This document shows, in pieces, positions 9,561 to 17,345 of a stretch of 64,000 nt of DNA (positions are counted from its first letter, which is position 1; each line of letters starts with the position of its first letter). The stretch is from Streptomyces odonnellii (GTDB lineage: Bacteria > Actinomycetota > Actinomycetes > Streptomycetales > Streptomycetaceae), in the NCBI RefSeq assembly GCF_000981895.1, contig NZ_LATD01000031.1, positions 1 to 64,000 of the forward strand. The letters run 5' to 3'. The position numbers were made by a program, and so were the translations under genes. Below the pieces are notes generated by a model, which saw nothing but the letters and a program-made list of their open reading frames with translations, did not search any database and was not told the DNA's origin.

Positions 9561-9812
9561 GTTCGTCCTCAAACGCCGGACGGGCTGTGTTTGCCGGGTC
9601 CGCCCGGCGGCTCGTTCGTCCTCAAACGCCGGACGGGCTGGGTGGTGCTGGACTGGCCGGGTGGTACCGGACGGACCGGGTGCTGTCCCCAAACGCCGGA
9701 CGGCCCGGGAGGTGCCGAAAACGCCGGACGAGCCGGGAAGCGCCGGACGAGCTGCAAAGTGCCGGACGAGCTGGGAAACGCCGGACGAGCTGGGAAACGC
9801 CGGGACGGCCCG
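9561..9812. repeat. Array of CAAACGCCGGACGGGCTG-type repeats
   Basis: The 395 bp between the regulator and the Tn3-like element hold no gene. Two identical 27-bp units (GTTCGTCCTCAAACGCCGG followed by ACGGGCTG) sit at 9561-9587 and 9614-9640. A diverged unit is at about 9687-9710, then five close-packed copies of CGCCGGACGAGCTGGGAAA type from 9720 to 9812. The unit is a dispersed intergenic repeat known in streptomycetes. Spacing is irregular, so this is not a CRISPR. Confidence 0.8.
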
Positions 9813-9816
9813 GGAA

Positions 9817-9866
9817 GGCCCTGTTCTCGTATAGCTACGGCCAGGTGTCGTGTAGCGCTGAGTAAC
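9817..9866. repeat. Left terminal inverted repeat of Tn3-like element
   Basis: Fifty bases starting GGCCCTGTTCTCGTATAGC and ending GCGCTGAGTAAC. It is the inverted match of 13645-13694 with a single T/G difference. Tn3 termini are usually about 38 bp, so this pair is long. Confidence 0.9.
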
Positions 9867-9937
9867 CGCCGTAGATCTCGTTTCCCTGACTTGGTCGTCT
9901 CGTCGAGCTGAATGAGTGATGGCGAGGGGCGGGGTGG

Positions 9938-11206
9938 ATGCGGCAGGACTGGGAGCCGGAGGACCTGATCGAGGTCTGGACGCTGCTCGAAGACGCCATG
10001 AGGAAGGTACGGAACAAGTCCGGGGCGACCAGGTTGGGCTTCGCGCTGTTGCTCAAGTTTTTCGAGGTCGAGGCCCGGTTCCCGGAGTCCGCCAAGGAGA
10101 TGCCCGCCGCAGCAGTCGAGTACGTGGCCCAGCAGGTCAAGGTTCCCGCCGGGGCACGGGCGGACTACGACTGGCAGGGCGACCGGATCAAGCGGCACCG
10201 CAAGGAGATCCGGGAGTCGCACGGGTTCCGGGCGAACACCGAGGGGGATCAGGAGCGGCTGGCCGAATGGCTGGCCGCTGAGCTGTGCCCCTGTGGAGCT
10301 GTCGCGGGATCGGCTGGCGGCGGCGGTGGCCCGGTGCCGTAATGATCACATCGAGCCGCCGGCACCGGGGCAGGTCGGGCGGTTGCCGAGGTCGCCTCGA
10401 TGATCGAGGGCGTGCTGCGGCACTGAACCGACATGGACGTGGACCGGCAGTACACCGACACGCACGGCGCCTCCATCGTCGGGTTCGCCTTCGCGCACAT
10501 GCTCGGCTTCAAGCTGATGCCGAGGCTGAGGAACATCGGCTCCGCGAAGCTTTACCGGCCGGCGGTCGGTCAGGACGACCAGTGGCCGAACCTGGGCCCG
10601 GTGCTGTCCACCAAGACGATCGACTGGGACCTGATCGCCCAGCAGTACGACCAGATCGTGAAGTACACCACCGCCCTGCGCCTGGGCACCGCCGAGGCCG
10701 AGCAGGTCCTCCGGCGCTTCACCCGGGGAGGGCCCAAGCACCCCACCTACCGGGCGATCGAGGAACTCGGGCGGGCGGTGCGTACGGCGTTCGTCTGCGA
10801 CTGCCTCGCGGACGTGGAGATGCGCCAGGAGATCCACGAGGGGTTGCAGGTGGTGGAGAACTGGAACTCCGCGAACAAGCACCTCTTCTACGGCAAGGAC
10901 GGCGGCCTGGCCGGTGCGGACAAGGAGTCGCAGGAGGTGTCCATGCTCGCGCCGCACCTGCTCCAGTCCACGCTGGTGCACGTCAACACGCTGCTGATGC
11001 AGGAGGTCCTGGCCGATCCGCAGCGGGCGGCGGGGCTCACCGACGCGGACCGACGGGCGCTCTCGCCGCTGTTCTGGACCCATGTGGATCCGTACGGCCG
11101 GTTCGAACTGAACATGAACAGCCGTCTCGATCTGGACCTGTCCATCCGGGCAACGGTGCCAGGCCCGCGCACCCCGCAGGAGGAGGCAGCCGCAGCACCG
11201 GCGTGA
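9938..11206 (+). pseudogene. tnpA: Tn3-family transposase, internally deleted and interrupted
   Basis: Residues of the N-terminal DUF4158 region (RQDWEPEDLIEVWTLL onward) are intact to about 10270. A one-base slip then moves the true frame (DRLAAAVARCRNDHIEPP). A large deletion joins this to VAEVASMIEGVLRH, and a TGA at about 10424 replaces the Cys codon expected there. From 10433 a 257-aa open frame carries the C-terminal DDE domain ([46 protein letters not shown]). Intact Tn3 transposases are close to 1000 aa, so over half the protein is lost. The C-terminal piece alone may be translated from the ATG at 10433 but cannot be a complete transposase. Confidence 0.88.
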
Positions 11207-11336
11207 GACCCGGGCTCCGGGATCTGGCCGGATGCCTGGTGAGGGCGGCGTTGCCCGGGACGCTGGAGCGTTCCGGGCACGACGTGCGTGAGCGGCAGCG
11301 ACAAAGCCGCTGGGAGAACCGCAGGTCCCAGCCGCC

Positions 11337-11675
11337 TCAGGTCGCGGCCGTTGGATTCCCCGATTCGGTGGCGCTGCGGTGTTCGGCGTTGATGCGCTGG
11401 GCTTCTTCGAGCTGGTCTTCGAGGATGACGATGCGGCAGGCGGCCTCGATGGGGGTGCCGTGGTCGACGAGCTCGCGGGCGCGGGCGGCGATACGCAGCT
11501 GGTAGCGGGAGTAGCGGCGGTGGCCGCCTGCGGAGCGGAGTGGGGTGATGAGGCGGGCTTCGCCGATGGCGCGGAGGAAGCCCTGTGTGGTGCCGAGCAA
11601 CTCGGCGGCCCGGCCCATGGTGTAGGCGGGGTAGTCGTCGTCATCGAGACGTCCGAACGAGTCGTCTGCTGTCAT
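11337..11675 (-). CDS. MerR-family DNA-binding protein (transposon passenger)
   Basis: 112 aa. A MerR winged helix-turn-helix covers residues ~12-75 (YTMGRAAELLGTTQGFLRAI, then GGHRRYSRYQLR), followed by a short helical tail; there is no effector domain or metal-binding cysteine cluster. Start is the ATG at 11675 with an AGAGAGG ribosome site; the frame is open to 11723 but that part overlaps a hairpin. Its gene faces away from the passenger ATPase gene across a 0.8-kb spacer full of ACTGC words, which may be its binding region. Target genes are unknown. Confidence 0.85.
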   Translation of the reverse strand: MTADDSFGRLDDDDYPAYTMGRAAELLGTTQGFLRAIGEARLITPLRSAGGHRRYSRYQLRIAARARELVDHGTPIEAACRIVILEDQLEEAQRINAEHRSATESGNPTAAT

Positions 11676-11700
11676 TGCACCTCTCTGTGGAACGCGTGGA

Positions 11701-11732
11701 GGGGCCCAGGTGCCATGTGGCACCCGGGCCCC
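11701..11732. promoter_or_regulatory. Leader hairpin upstream of the MerR-type gene
   Basis: A 14-bp stem (11701-11714 with 11719-11732, one mismatch) around the 4-nt loop ATGT, about 25 bp before the start codon in the presumed 5' leader. It could be an attenuator, an operator or a transcription block; sequence alone does not decide. Confidence 0.55.
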
Positions 11733-11738
11733 GAAGGA

Positions 11739-12356
11739 ACTGCTACACCATCTGCCGGCCCCGGTACTGCGCCGGCCTTCTGTGTCCGCACTGCCGCCGG
11801 GGGGTTGGCGGGGTGTGCGGGGATCGCGGTTGCTTGACCGGAGACCACCTCACTATCGATGTCCTGCGGTACCCGGGCTCAGCGATTCCGCCCGGGCGAT
11901 CCTGATGGCGCTCGGCTCCTCCGTCCTTCCCTCTGGATGAACTTGCGTACTGCTTGTACTGCTCGTGATGCGAACTGCTGGTGACCTGAGTAAGCGCCAC
12001 TCTTCGGCAGCCAGCCCCGTCGCCCGTCCTGCGTCTGCTCCGGCTTAGAACCCCACTGCCGAACCTCCCGGTACGCGCGCCCGCAGCCGACGCCTTTACC
12101 GAGGAACCACTGACAACTGCACTGCTGGTACTGCGAACTGCACTTACGGAACTGCCACCGCGATACTGCTCACGGCGGCCCCTGATCACTGCGGGCCACC
12201 CGGTCCGGTCGTCAGCCCCGTCGCCACCAGGCAACCACTCCGGCTTCGGAACTCCACCACCGCACCGTCCTGCAACCGCGCACTGCTGCCCGCCAGTTCG
12301 TCTCTGCCGGGCCTTGCTGATCTCGGCTACGAGAGAAACCATAACCACACCACTGC
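11739..12356 (+). repeat. Iteron-like ACTGC motif cluster
   Basis: This gene-free stretch between the divergent MerR and ATPase genes contains sixteen copies of ACTGC, all on the plus strand. They start at 11739, 11766, 11790, 11949, 11958, 11974, 12055, 12116, 12121, 12130, 12137, 12151, 12165, 12188, 12282 and 12352. Seven fall within 77 bp (12116-12192). Chance would give fewer than one or two. Spacings of 7, 9 and 14 bp recur. Possible roles: regulator iterons, a resolution (res) site, or control of both divergent genes. Confidence 0.75.
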
Positions 12357-12500
12357 CCAATGTCTACTCCATCCGACACAGGTTTCCGCATGTTCGGCGG
12401 TTAGGTAATCGGGTGGCCTGTCGGGTTGAGGGGCGCTGCCCGGGGCACAAGGGTCGGGTAGGCAGGACCGGGCATGACGAGCCATACCAAGGGGAACCTG

Positions 12501-12893
12501 ATGGACACGATGTGCGTCGACGCCACGACCATCCACTCCGCGACCGCCGTCGCCGACGCGCGCGAGACCACCCGGGCCTTCCTCGAAGCCCTCCGGCAGC
12601 CCGCCGCCGGCTCGGAAGCGGCCGACACCGTCGTCCTGGTCGTCTCCGAACTCGTCACCAACGCCCTACGCCACGGCGGCGGCACCTGCACCCTCCGGCT
12701 GACCGCCCACCCCGACCTCGTCGAGGTGGCTGTCGACGACCCCAGCTCGCAGGCGCCGCGCATCCGCGCCCCCGACCTGAACGGCGGTACCGGAGGCTTC
12801 GGCTGGACCATGGTCAACCACCTCGCCCGCGCCACCACCGTGACCCGCCGGCCGCCCGGCGGCAAGACCGTAAGCGCCCTTCTCACCCGGTAG
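12501..12893 (+). CDS. RsbW-like ATP-binding (anti-sigma type) protein
   Basis: 130 aa, a stand-alone GHKL/HATPase_c domain. The N box is VVSELVTNALRHGGG, and a G1-like box follows around DLNGGTGGFGWTMVNHL. Small proteins of this kind in streptomycetes act as anti-sigma factors or serine kinases of partner-switching modules. Start at the ATG at 12501 because AAGGGGAA lies 5 bp upstream; an ATG at 12474 in frame is the alternative. It is a passenger gene inside the Tn3-like unit and has no adjacent sigma or anti-anti-sigma gene. Confidence 0.82.
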   Translation: MDTMCVDATTIHSATAVADARETTRAFLEALRQPAAGSEAADTVVLVVSELVTNALRHGGGTCTLRLTAHPDLVEVAVDDPSSQAPRIRAPDLNGGTGGFGWTMVNHLARATTVTRRPPGGKTVSALLTR

Positions 12894-12913
12894 CGCCAAG
12901 ACGGCGGCACCGA

Positions 12914-13645
12914 CTGCACTCACCGAATTCCGGGAGCGCCGACATCCGCATCGGATACGCGCGATGCTCAACCCTCACCCAGGAACTCCAGACACAGCTC
13001 GACGCACTCGCAGCCAAGCACATCCCCCGGGACAAGATCTTCTCGGAGAAGATCAGCACCCGGGTCCGGGTCCGCCCGCAGTTCGAGGCCGCCCTCACCA
13101 CCGCCCGGGAGATCAAGGCCCACGCCCCGCACTGCCGGGTGATCTTCACGGTGTACGAGATGAAGCGCCTGGGACGCGATGCCGCAGAGCTGACAGCCCT
13201 GGCCGATCACCTCACCGCCCACGGCCTGGTCCTGGAGATGCTCGCCGGACCCCTCCAGGGGATGTACGACCCCAGCGGCCCCGGACGCCTGCTGTTCGGG
13301 TTCTTCGCCGCGATGGCCGAGACCGAGCGCGAGAACATTCGCGAGGCCACCCTCGAAGGACTCGACACCGCGGCCCGCAAGGGCAACCACGGCGGCCGGC
13401 CCCCGGTCATCACCGACGACATGCTCCGCACCGTGCTCCGACGCCGCGCCAACGGCGAGACCGTCGAGGACATCCAGCCCGACCTGCTCATCGCCACCGG
13501 CCGCCGCAAAGGACACAGCCCCAGCCTCTCCAGCATCTACCGGGCGCTGGCCGAGCACGAGAAGACCCAGGCGTACCCGGAGGCCGTCGAAACAGCGCAC
13601 GCCGGCTTCGCCGCCCTCCAGCAGCGCGACCGCAGCCCCGTGTAG
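12914..13645 (+). CDS. tnpR: Serine resolvase/recombinase of the Tn3-like element
   Basis: Site-specific recombinase that resolves transposition cointegrates. The catalytic N-terminal domain begins RIGYARCSTLTQ with the active serine in ARCS, followed by KRLGRDAAELTAL, the FFAAMAETERENI helix and a C-terminal DNA-binding helix-turn-helix near SLSSIYRALAEHE. About 243 aa, longer than classical TnpR (~185). The start is unclear: no ATG/GTG/TTG lies just before the domain in this frame. A CTG at 12914 is used here as a placeholder, so a lost start codon is possible. The stop codon abuts the right inverted repeat. Confidence 0.75.
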   Translation: MHSPNSGSADIRIGYARCSTLTQELQTQLDALAAKHIPRDKIFSEKISTRVRVRPQFEAALTTAREIKAHAPHCRVIFTVYEMKRLGRDAAELTALADHLTAHGLVLEMLAGPLQGMYDPSGPGRLLFGFFAAMAETERENIREATLEGLDTAARKGNHGGRPPVITDDMLRTVLRRRANGETVEDIQPDLLIATGRRKGHSPSLSSIYRALAEHEKTQAYPEAVETAHAGFAALQQRDRSPV

Positions 13646-13694
13646 TTACTCAGCGCTACACGCCACCTGGCCGTAGCTATACGAGAACAGGGCC
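13645..13694. repeat. Right terminal inverted repeat of Tn3-like element
   Basis: Inverted copy of 9817-9866 with one mismatch; the outermost bases on this side read GGCC in reverse complement. The 76 bp after it carry no gene. Confidence 0.9.
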
Positions 13695-13770
13695 GTAAGG
13701 GGACGTTCCCATGGCCGTTATCGGTAACTGCGGCTAACAGAACCTGCGGAGTGCCGTCAGGTGAGCTGGT

Positions 13771-13965
13771 TCATCGGCCTCGGCAGAAGTCGTAGAAGTC
13801 TTCGTCCACTGGCGGTTCGTCCCCGAGGTAGTCGTAGGGGTCGTCGTCCAGGAGGACGACCTCATCCAGGTCGCCCAGGTGAGAGATCAGCGTGCTGTCC
13901 ACGTCGAGGTCGCATGCCGAGCAGCAGAACCCGTAAGGGAGCAGGTAAGCGCCTTCGTGTCCCTC
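13771..13965 (-). pseudogene. C-terminal fragment of an unrecognised acidic protein
   Basis: On the minus strand an open frame without a start codon ends at 13771. It reads a cysteine-containing, Asp/Glu-rich tail (LLPYGFCCSACDLDVDSTL, then DDDPYDYLGDE). Codon use is normal for this genome, which supports a once-real gene. Its upstream part is replaced by IS-derived sequence at about 13960. Function not recognised. Confidence 0.5.
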
Positions 13966-13984
13966 GACCCTTCGGCCTCCTGCG

Positions 13985-14277
13985 TGGCGAATTCGCGCTC
14001 CCGATCCTCCAGGCGCACCAGCACCGCCCCAAAGGCCGACTCCTGGCTGTGGCCTGCTCCATCACCCACCGCTTGGGCTGGGGCACGAGCCCTGGTCAGC
14101 TGGGTTTCGCTCGACCACTTCAACCTCGATGCCCACCTGCTCGCCGTGAGCCACGACTCTGTTCTTGAACCCCTGGTCCGCCAGGGCCTTTTAAACCGTG
14201 TCGGCCCCGGCGGCGACCTTGTTCAGCAGGGCGGTCCTGGCGGTGTTGTCGTGGGCGGAGGCGGCCAGCATCACATT
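13985..14277 (-). pseudogene. IS5-type transposase fragment, broken
   Basis: Remnant with LAASAHDNTARTALLNK, an in-frame TAA, then KALADQGFKNRVVAHGEQVG and VEVVERNP, after which the frame slips. A piece of the small accessory gene that follows this element type (AVLVRLEDREREF) is fused at the end. The same segments occur, better preserved, at 18675-19390, so two copies of one element flank the island between them. Confidence 0.75.
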
Positions 14278-14284
14278 CGGCGGC

Positions 14285-14905
14285 TCAGTCGGTGGCGGGT
14301 CTCGTGGGGATGGCCGCGACTGCCGCTGCGGTCATCTGCCGTGCGGTGGTCATGAGGCTGGCGATCGCGTCGTCGGGGGTCAGGCCACAGAGGTCGATCA
14401 GGGCGAACAGCGACTCGGCGCTGATCACGAGGGCGAGACCGCGGACCAGTTGTTCCACGTCCGCGCGCTGCGCGGAGCCGCACCTGTCGGTCCACGGAGC
14501 GAGAGCGTGCTCGATGAGTCCGAAGCGGTGGGCGGGACGGTCCTTGGACATCGAGGGTTTCGCGATGGTCGAGGCAACGACCACCCGGACGGCACCCTGT
14601 CTGCGCAGCACCGCCCGGCCGAGGATCTCCGCGGCCTGACCGATCCGTTCGACCGGGTCGTCGCCGCGCGTCGCCGATCGCAGGACCGCGACCAGATCTT
14701 CCGTCATCACGGCGGCGCGCAGGAGTGAGAGGAGGTCGGGGAAGTAGCGATAGGCGGTCGCTTCGGAGACCCGTGCCTCGGCCGCAACGCCCGGCATCGT
14801 GATCTCCGCCCCGGTGTCGGCGAGGTCGCGGGCGGCCTCGACGATCGCCGACCTGGTGCGTTCCATCTGGTTGCTGAGCCCGTTCGGGCGACTCCGCTCG
14901 GCCAT
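14285..14905 (-). CDS. TetR-family transcriptional regulator
   Basis: 206 aa. Helix-turn-helix at residues ~14-60 (TMPGVAAEARVSEATAYRYF with recognition helix VSEATAYRYF), then a helical ligand-binding domain. Start at the ATG at 14905, which has GGAAGG at proper spacing; the ATG at 14911 is too close to that site. Divergent from the cupin/membrane-protein pair 144 bp away and likely to control it, a common arrangement. Ligand unknown. Confidence 0.88.
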   Translation of the reverse strand: MAERSRPNGLSNQMERTRSAIVEAARDLADTGAEITMPGVAAEARVSEATAYRYFPDLLSLLRAAVMTEDLVAVLRSATRGDDPVERIGQAAEILGRAVLRRQGAVRVVVASTIAKPSMSKDRPAHRFGLIEHALAPWTDRCGSAQRADVEQLVRGLALVISAESLFALIDLCGLTPDDAIASLMTTARQMTAAAVAAIPTRPATD

Positions 14906-14945
14906 GATCATCCTTCCGTGCCGACCGAAAGCTTATCGGGCGAGG

Positions 14946-14970
14946 CCACCAGGTGATGGTGGACTATTTT
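14946..14970. promoter_or_regulatory. Dyad plus T-run in TetR/cupin intergenic region
   Basis: CCACCA-GGTGA-TGGTGG (14946-14962) is followed by ACTATTTTTTT. On the plus strand it resembles an intrinsic terminator; its place in a divergent promoter region also fits an operator for the TetR protein. No choice can be made from sequence. Confidence 0.5.
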
Positions 14971-15049
14971 TTTGAGAGCCGACTTGCATGGATGTTCGGA
15001 TCGGCCATAAGGTCCTGGCGTTGGCAACCCCACCAGTCAGGGAGACTTC

Positions 15050-15511
15050 ATGGCCAAAGTGTCGATCACCGGTCCCGGCGAGGGCGAGCTCATCGCCAGC
15101 GGGCCGTCGACGATCCGGATCCTTGAGGACGGCAGCAACACCGACCACCGCCTGGGGATGGGTGAAATCACCATCCCCCCGCACACCGCTGGTCCTCCGC
15201 AGCACCGCCATGCACAGCACGATGAGGGCTTCTACATACTTTCGGGCAGCGTGCGGTTCACCGTCGGGCAGGACAACTACGACGCCGGAGCCGGTACGTG
15301 GGTCATGGTCCCGCCGGGCGCACCGCACACCTTCGCCAACGTGACCGACGACCCGGCGGTCATGCTCAACACATTCACTCCAGACCTGTACGTGCAGTAC
15401 TTCCGTGACCTCAAGGCCATGGTCGAGTCCGGGCAGCCGTTGTCGCACGGCGCCGTCGCAGAGGTCTGGACGAAGTACGGCACTGAACCGTCGGCCGAGT
15501 ACGCCTCGTGA
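15050..15511 (+). CDS. Cupin-domain protein
   Basis: 153 aa with a single cupin barrel at residues ~38-110. Motif 1 is PPQHRHAQHDEGFYILSG with metal-ligand candidates His-x-His and Glu; motif 2 is PGAPHTFANV with the third His. Small cupins of this kind are metal-dependent dioxygenases, isomerases or binding proteins; substrate unknown. GGGAG ribosome site before the ATG. A GTGA overlap with the next gene shows translational coupling, and the divergent TetR gene is the probable regulator. Confidence 0.85.
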   Translation: MAKVSITGPGEGELIASGPSTIRILEDGSNTDHRLGMGEITIPPHTAGPPQHRHAQHDEGFYILSGSVRFTVGQDNYDAGAGTWVMVPPGAPHTFANVTDDPAVMLNTFTPDLYVQYFRDLKAMVESGQPLSHGAVAEVWTKYGTEPSAEYAS

Positions 15512-15852
15512 ACGTTCTCCTCGGGGCCAACACCGTCGCCGCGGTCGCCGCCATCGCTTTCGCGCTGGTGGGAGGTGTACGCCCGGCGGCGCTGAGTGAG
15601 AGCGGTACGCCGACCTCCGGCGAACGATTCTACGGCTGGATGTACGCGACCAGAGGAGTGCCACTGGGGGTGGCGGCCCTCGTCGCACCGCTCGCGTGGT
15701 CGGGCCCCACCAGCTCGCTCATCCTGTGCGCGGCCGCCGCGGCCCAGGTGGGCGACGCCGTCATCGGAGTCGCCACTCGGAAATGGACGATGATCGCGGG
15801 TGCCTCGCTCCTGACCGCGATACACGTCGCAACGGCGGTCGCCACCGCGTGA
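15508..15852 (+). CDS. Small four-helix membrane protein (DUF4267-like)
   Basis: 114 aa, GTG start overlapping the cupin stop. Four hydrophobic stretches: residues ~8-25, ~50-66, ~70-90 and ~94-113. The pattern with RFYGWMYATRG between helices 1 and 2 resembles DUF4267, an uncharacterised membrane family. No catalytic motif is visible. Co-expression with the cupin suggests a joint role. Confidence 0.72.
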   Translation: MNVLLGANTVAAVAAIAFALVGGVRPAALSESGTPTSGERFYGWMYATRGVPLGVAALVAPLAWSGPTSSLILCAAAAAQVGDAVIGVATRKWTMIAGASLLTAIHVATAVATA

Positions 15853-16063
15853 GCGCGGCTCACTCCCGATGGGAGGCCGGACAAGTTACGCAACCGGCAC
15901 TGTTGACCGTGGTGCCGGGGCGCGGCCCAGTCCCATGTCCCGGGCCGGAGGAACATCGTGTTCACCATGATCCTGCTGGGACTCCTGCTGTCGGCCCTGG
16001 GCCAGACGATCGCGTTGAGTGCGCTGCCGACGACCATGGGAGATCTCGGTGGCTCGGGGCATC

Positions 16064-16073
16064 CGAGCTGGAT
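16064..16073. repeat. Target-site duplication, left copy
   Basis: CGAGCTGGAT, repeated exactly at 17363-17372 on the other side of the insertion. Ten bases agrees with the 8-10 bp duplications known for the ISAs1 family. Confidence 0.82.
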
Positions 16074-16107
16074 CAGGGACACGGCAAAGTCTTGAATTCC
16101 GGAGCAG

Positions 16108-16569
16108 CTACGTCGCCGATGCGGGCGGTTCGGTCAGTGAGGCGATGCACGCGGCGAGCAGACGCCGCATCTGGTCCTGTTCGCCAGCATTCAGATTGGC
16201 CAGCATGTCTTGCTCGACTCGGCGGACCGCGGCGCTGGCCATCTTGATCTGGCGGCGCCCGAGGGCGGTCAGCTCGGTGGGCAGGGCCCTGCCGACGGGT
16301 GCCTGTGCCGGGCGGACGACGAGTCCCTGGCGTTCGAGGGCCTGCAGGAGCACGTTCATCGACTGCCGGGTGACGAAGGCGCCGCGGGCAAGCTCGGAGT
16401 TGGACAGACCCGGTCGCTGGGCCAGCAGCTCCAGGCAGGAGTAGTGGGTGATCGTCATGCCCAACGGCCTCAGCACGGCCTCCAGCGCGGAGTGCAGGGC
16501 GCTCGCGGCGGCCTTCAGCATGTACCCCAGCGACGTGTCCAGCTCGATTCCGGGCTCACCTTGACTCAT
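16108..16569 (-). CDS. MarR-family transcriptional regulator
   Basis: 153 aa winged-helix repressor. MTITHYSCLELLAQRPGLSN leads into the recognition helix GAFVTRQSMNVLLQALE, with helical dimer arms at both ends. The ATG at 16569 sits at the edge of the first of two TGTCAG-N4-CTGACA operators, so autoregulation is likely. Divergent from the VOC gene 64 bp away. Both genes are passengers inside an ISAs1-type insertion. Confidence 0.88.
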   Translation of the reverse strand: MSQGEPGIELDTSLGYMLKAAASALHSALEAVLRPLGMTITHYSCLELLAQRPGLSNSELARGAFVTRQSMNVLLQALERQGLVVRPAQAPVGRALPTELTALGRRQIKMASAAVRRVEQDMLANLNAGEQDQMRRLLAACIASLTEPPASAT

Positions 16570-16611
16570 GTCAGCAGTCTGACATACGGTTCCAGTGTCA
16601 GAAGACTGACA
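16569..16611. promoter_or_regulatory. Twin MarR operators
   Basis: Two perfect 16-bp dyads, TGTCAG-CAGT-CTGACA (16569-16584) and TGTCAG-AAGA-CTGACA (16596-16611), with centres 27 bp apart in the divergent marR/VOC promoter region. Identical arms with different spacers point to one dimeric repressor binding twice. Confidence 0.85.
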
Positions 16612-16632
16612 TACTATGAGGAGGTAAGGATC

Positions 16633-17001
16633 GTGGCCGTCACCGGACCCGACTTCATTTCGCTGCAGGTGCGCGACCTGGAGCGCTCTGCCGCTTTCTA
16701 CGAGCAGTACCTGGGGCTGAAGCGCTCCGACGCGGGACCGCCGCACGCCGTCGTGTTCGACACCAAGCCGATCGCGTTCGCCGTCCGCGACGTCGTCGCG
16801 GGCGTCGACCTGGACGCGCTCGCGCAGCCGGGCCAGGGAATGGCGCTGTGGCTGCACGCCCCCGACGCGCAGGACATCCACGACGCCCTCGCCGCCGCCG
16901 GCACGACGATCGTCTCGGCGCCCATCGACGGGCCGTTCGGCCGCACTTTCACGTTCGCGGACCCCGACGGCTACCAGGTCACCCTCCACGACCGCGGCTG
17001 A
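16633..17001 (+). CDS. VOC-family protein (glyoxalase/bleomycin-resistance fold)
   Basis: 122 aa with the two beta-alpha-beta-beta-beta halves of a VOC domain: FISLQVRDLERSAAFYEQYL at the start and FGRTFTFADPDGYQVTLHD at the end. Such proteins are metal-dependent glyoxalases, dioxygenases or antibiotic-binding resistance proteins. Start at GTG 16633 with AGGTAAGGA upstream. The MarR pairing suggests induction by a small toxic or aromatic compound. Confidence 0.86.
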   Translation: MAVTGPDFISLQVRDLERSAAFYEQYLGLKRSDAGPPHAVVFDTKPIAFAVRDVVAGVDLDALAQPGQGMALWLHAPDAQDIHDALAAAGTTIVSAPIDGPFGRTFTFADPDGYQVTLHDRG

Positions 17002-17120
17002 GCCGGGCCTCCTGCTCTTCGGCGCGGCAGGCGCCCTGAGCGGGCCCCACAACGGCAGGCCGGCCGCCAGGGACACGGCAAAGCCGCTCATGCAGTTTGA
17101 AGCAGCTTTGGAGTTCGCTG

Positions 17121-17345
17121 CTAGTCGCGGGCGTGGTGGCGGTTAGCGGCGGCGATGTTGGCCTGGCCCCAAGCGCAGCAGGCTGATGGCCAGGCTCCGC
17201 AGCGAGGCCATCACGCGGGGCGCGTTTCCTGTCCTGACCAGCGATTTATCCTCCTGATAAGTCACGTCGCGGACCCAGTGAAGCCGGTTTTCTATCTCCC
17301 AGTGGCCGCGGACCCAGGCCGCCAGGGTGGCGGGATCGGCGCCGC
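17121..17345 (-). pseudogene. ISAs1-family transposase C-terminal fragment
   Basis: Reads [33 protein letters not shown] and the conserved [21 protein letters not shown] one-base insertion near 17165 then shifts the end; the correct tail [14 protein letters not shown] is in another frame and stops at 17121. The N-terminal three quarters are missing. Confidence 0.85.

Larger units (their letters stand above)
9817..13694. mobile_element. Tn3-family transposon with degenerate transposase
   Basis: A 3878-bp unit bounded by 50-bp inverted repeats (9817-9866 and 13645-13694; outer bases GGCCCTGTTCTCG; one mismatch). Contents in order: broken tnpA (+), MerR-type regulator (-), an ACTGC-rich spacer, an RsbW-like ATPase (+) and a serine resolvase (+). 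No matching 5-bp target duplication is visible (GGGAA on the left, GTAAG on the right), so the unit may have rearranged after insertion. With tnpA destroyed it could move only if a transposase acts in trans. Confidence 0.85.

Noticed and set aside
9561-9812. Possible CRISPR array
   Set aside because: Units vary in sequence and spacing, spacers are partly absent or only a few bases, and there are no cas genes.
5885-9865. Open frame of 1326 codons antisense to the SARP regulator
   Set aside because: It is a GC-bias shadow: no domain, low-complexity composition, and the opposite strand encodes a complete recognisable regulator.
11743-12360. 205-codon minus-strand frame in the Tn3 spacer
   Set aside because: Gly/Ser/Arg-rich with no domain; the ACTGC words and lack of a ribosome site favour non-coding DNA.
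9812-13699. 5-bp target duplication for the Tn3-like unit
   Set aside because: Flanks GGGAA and GTAAG do not match; shifting the boundary by a few bases does not help.
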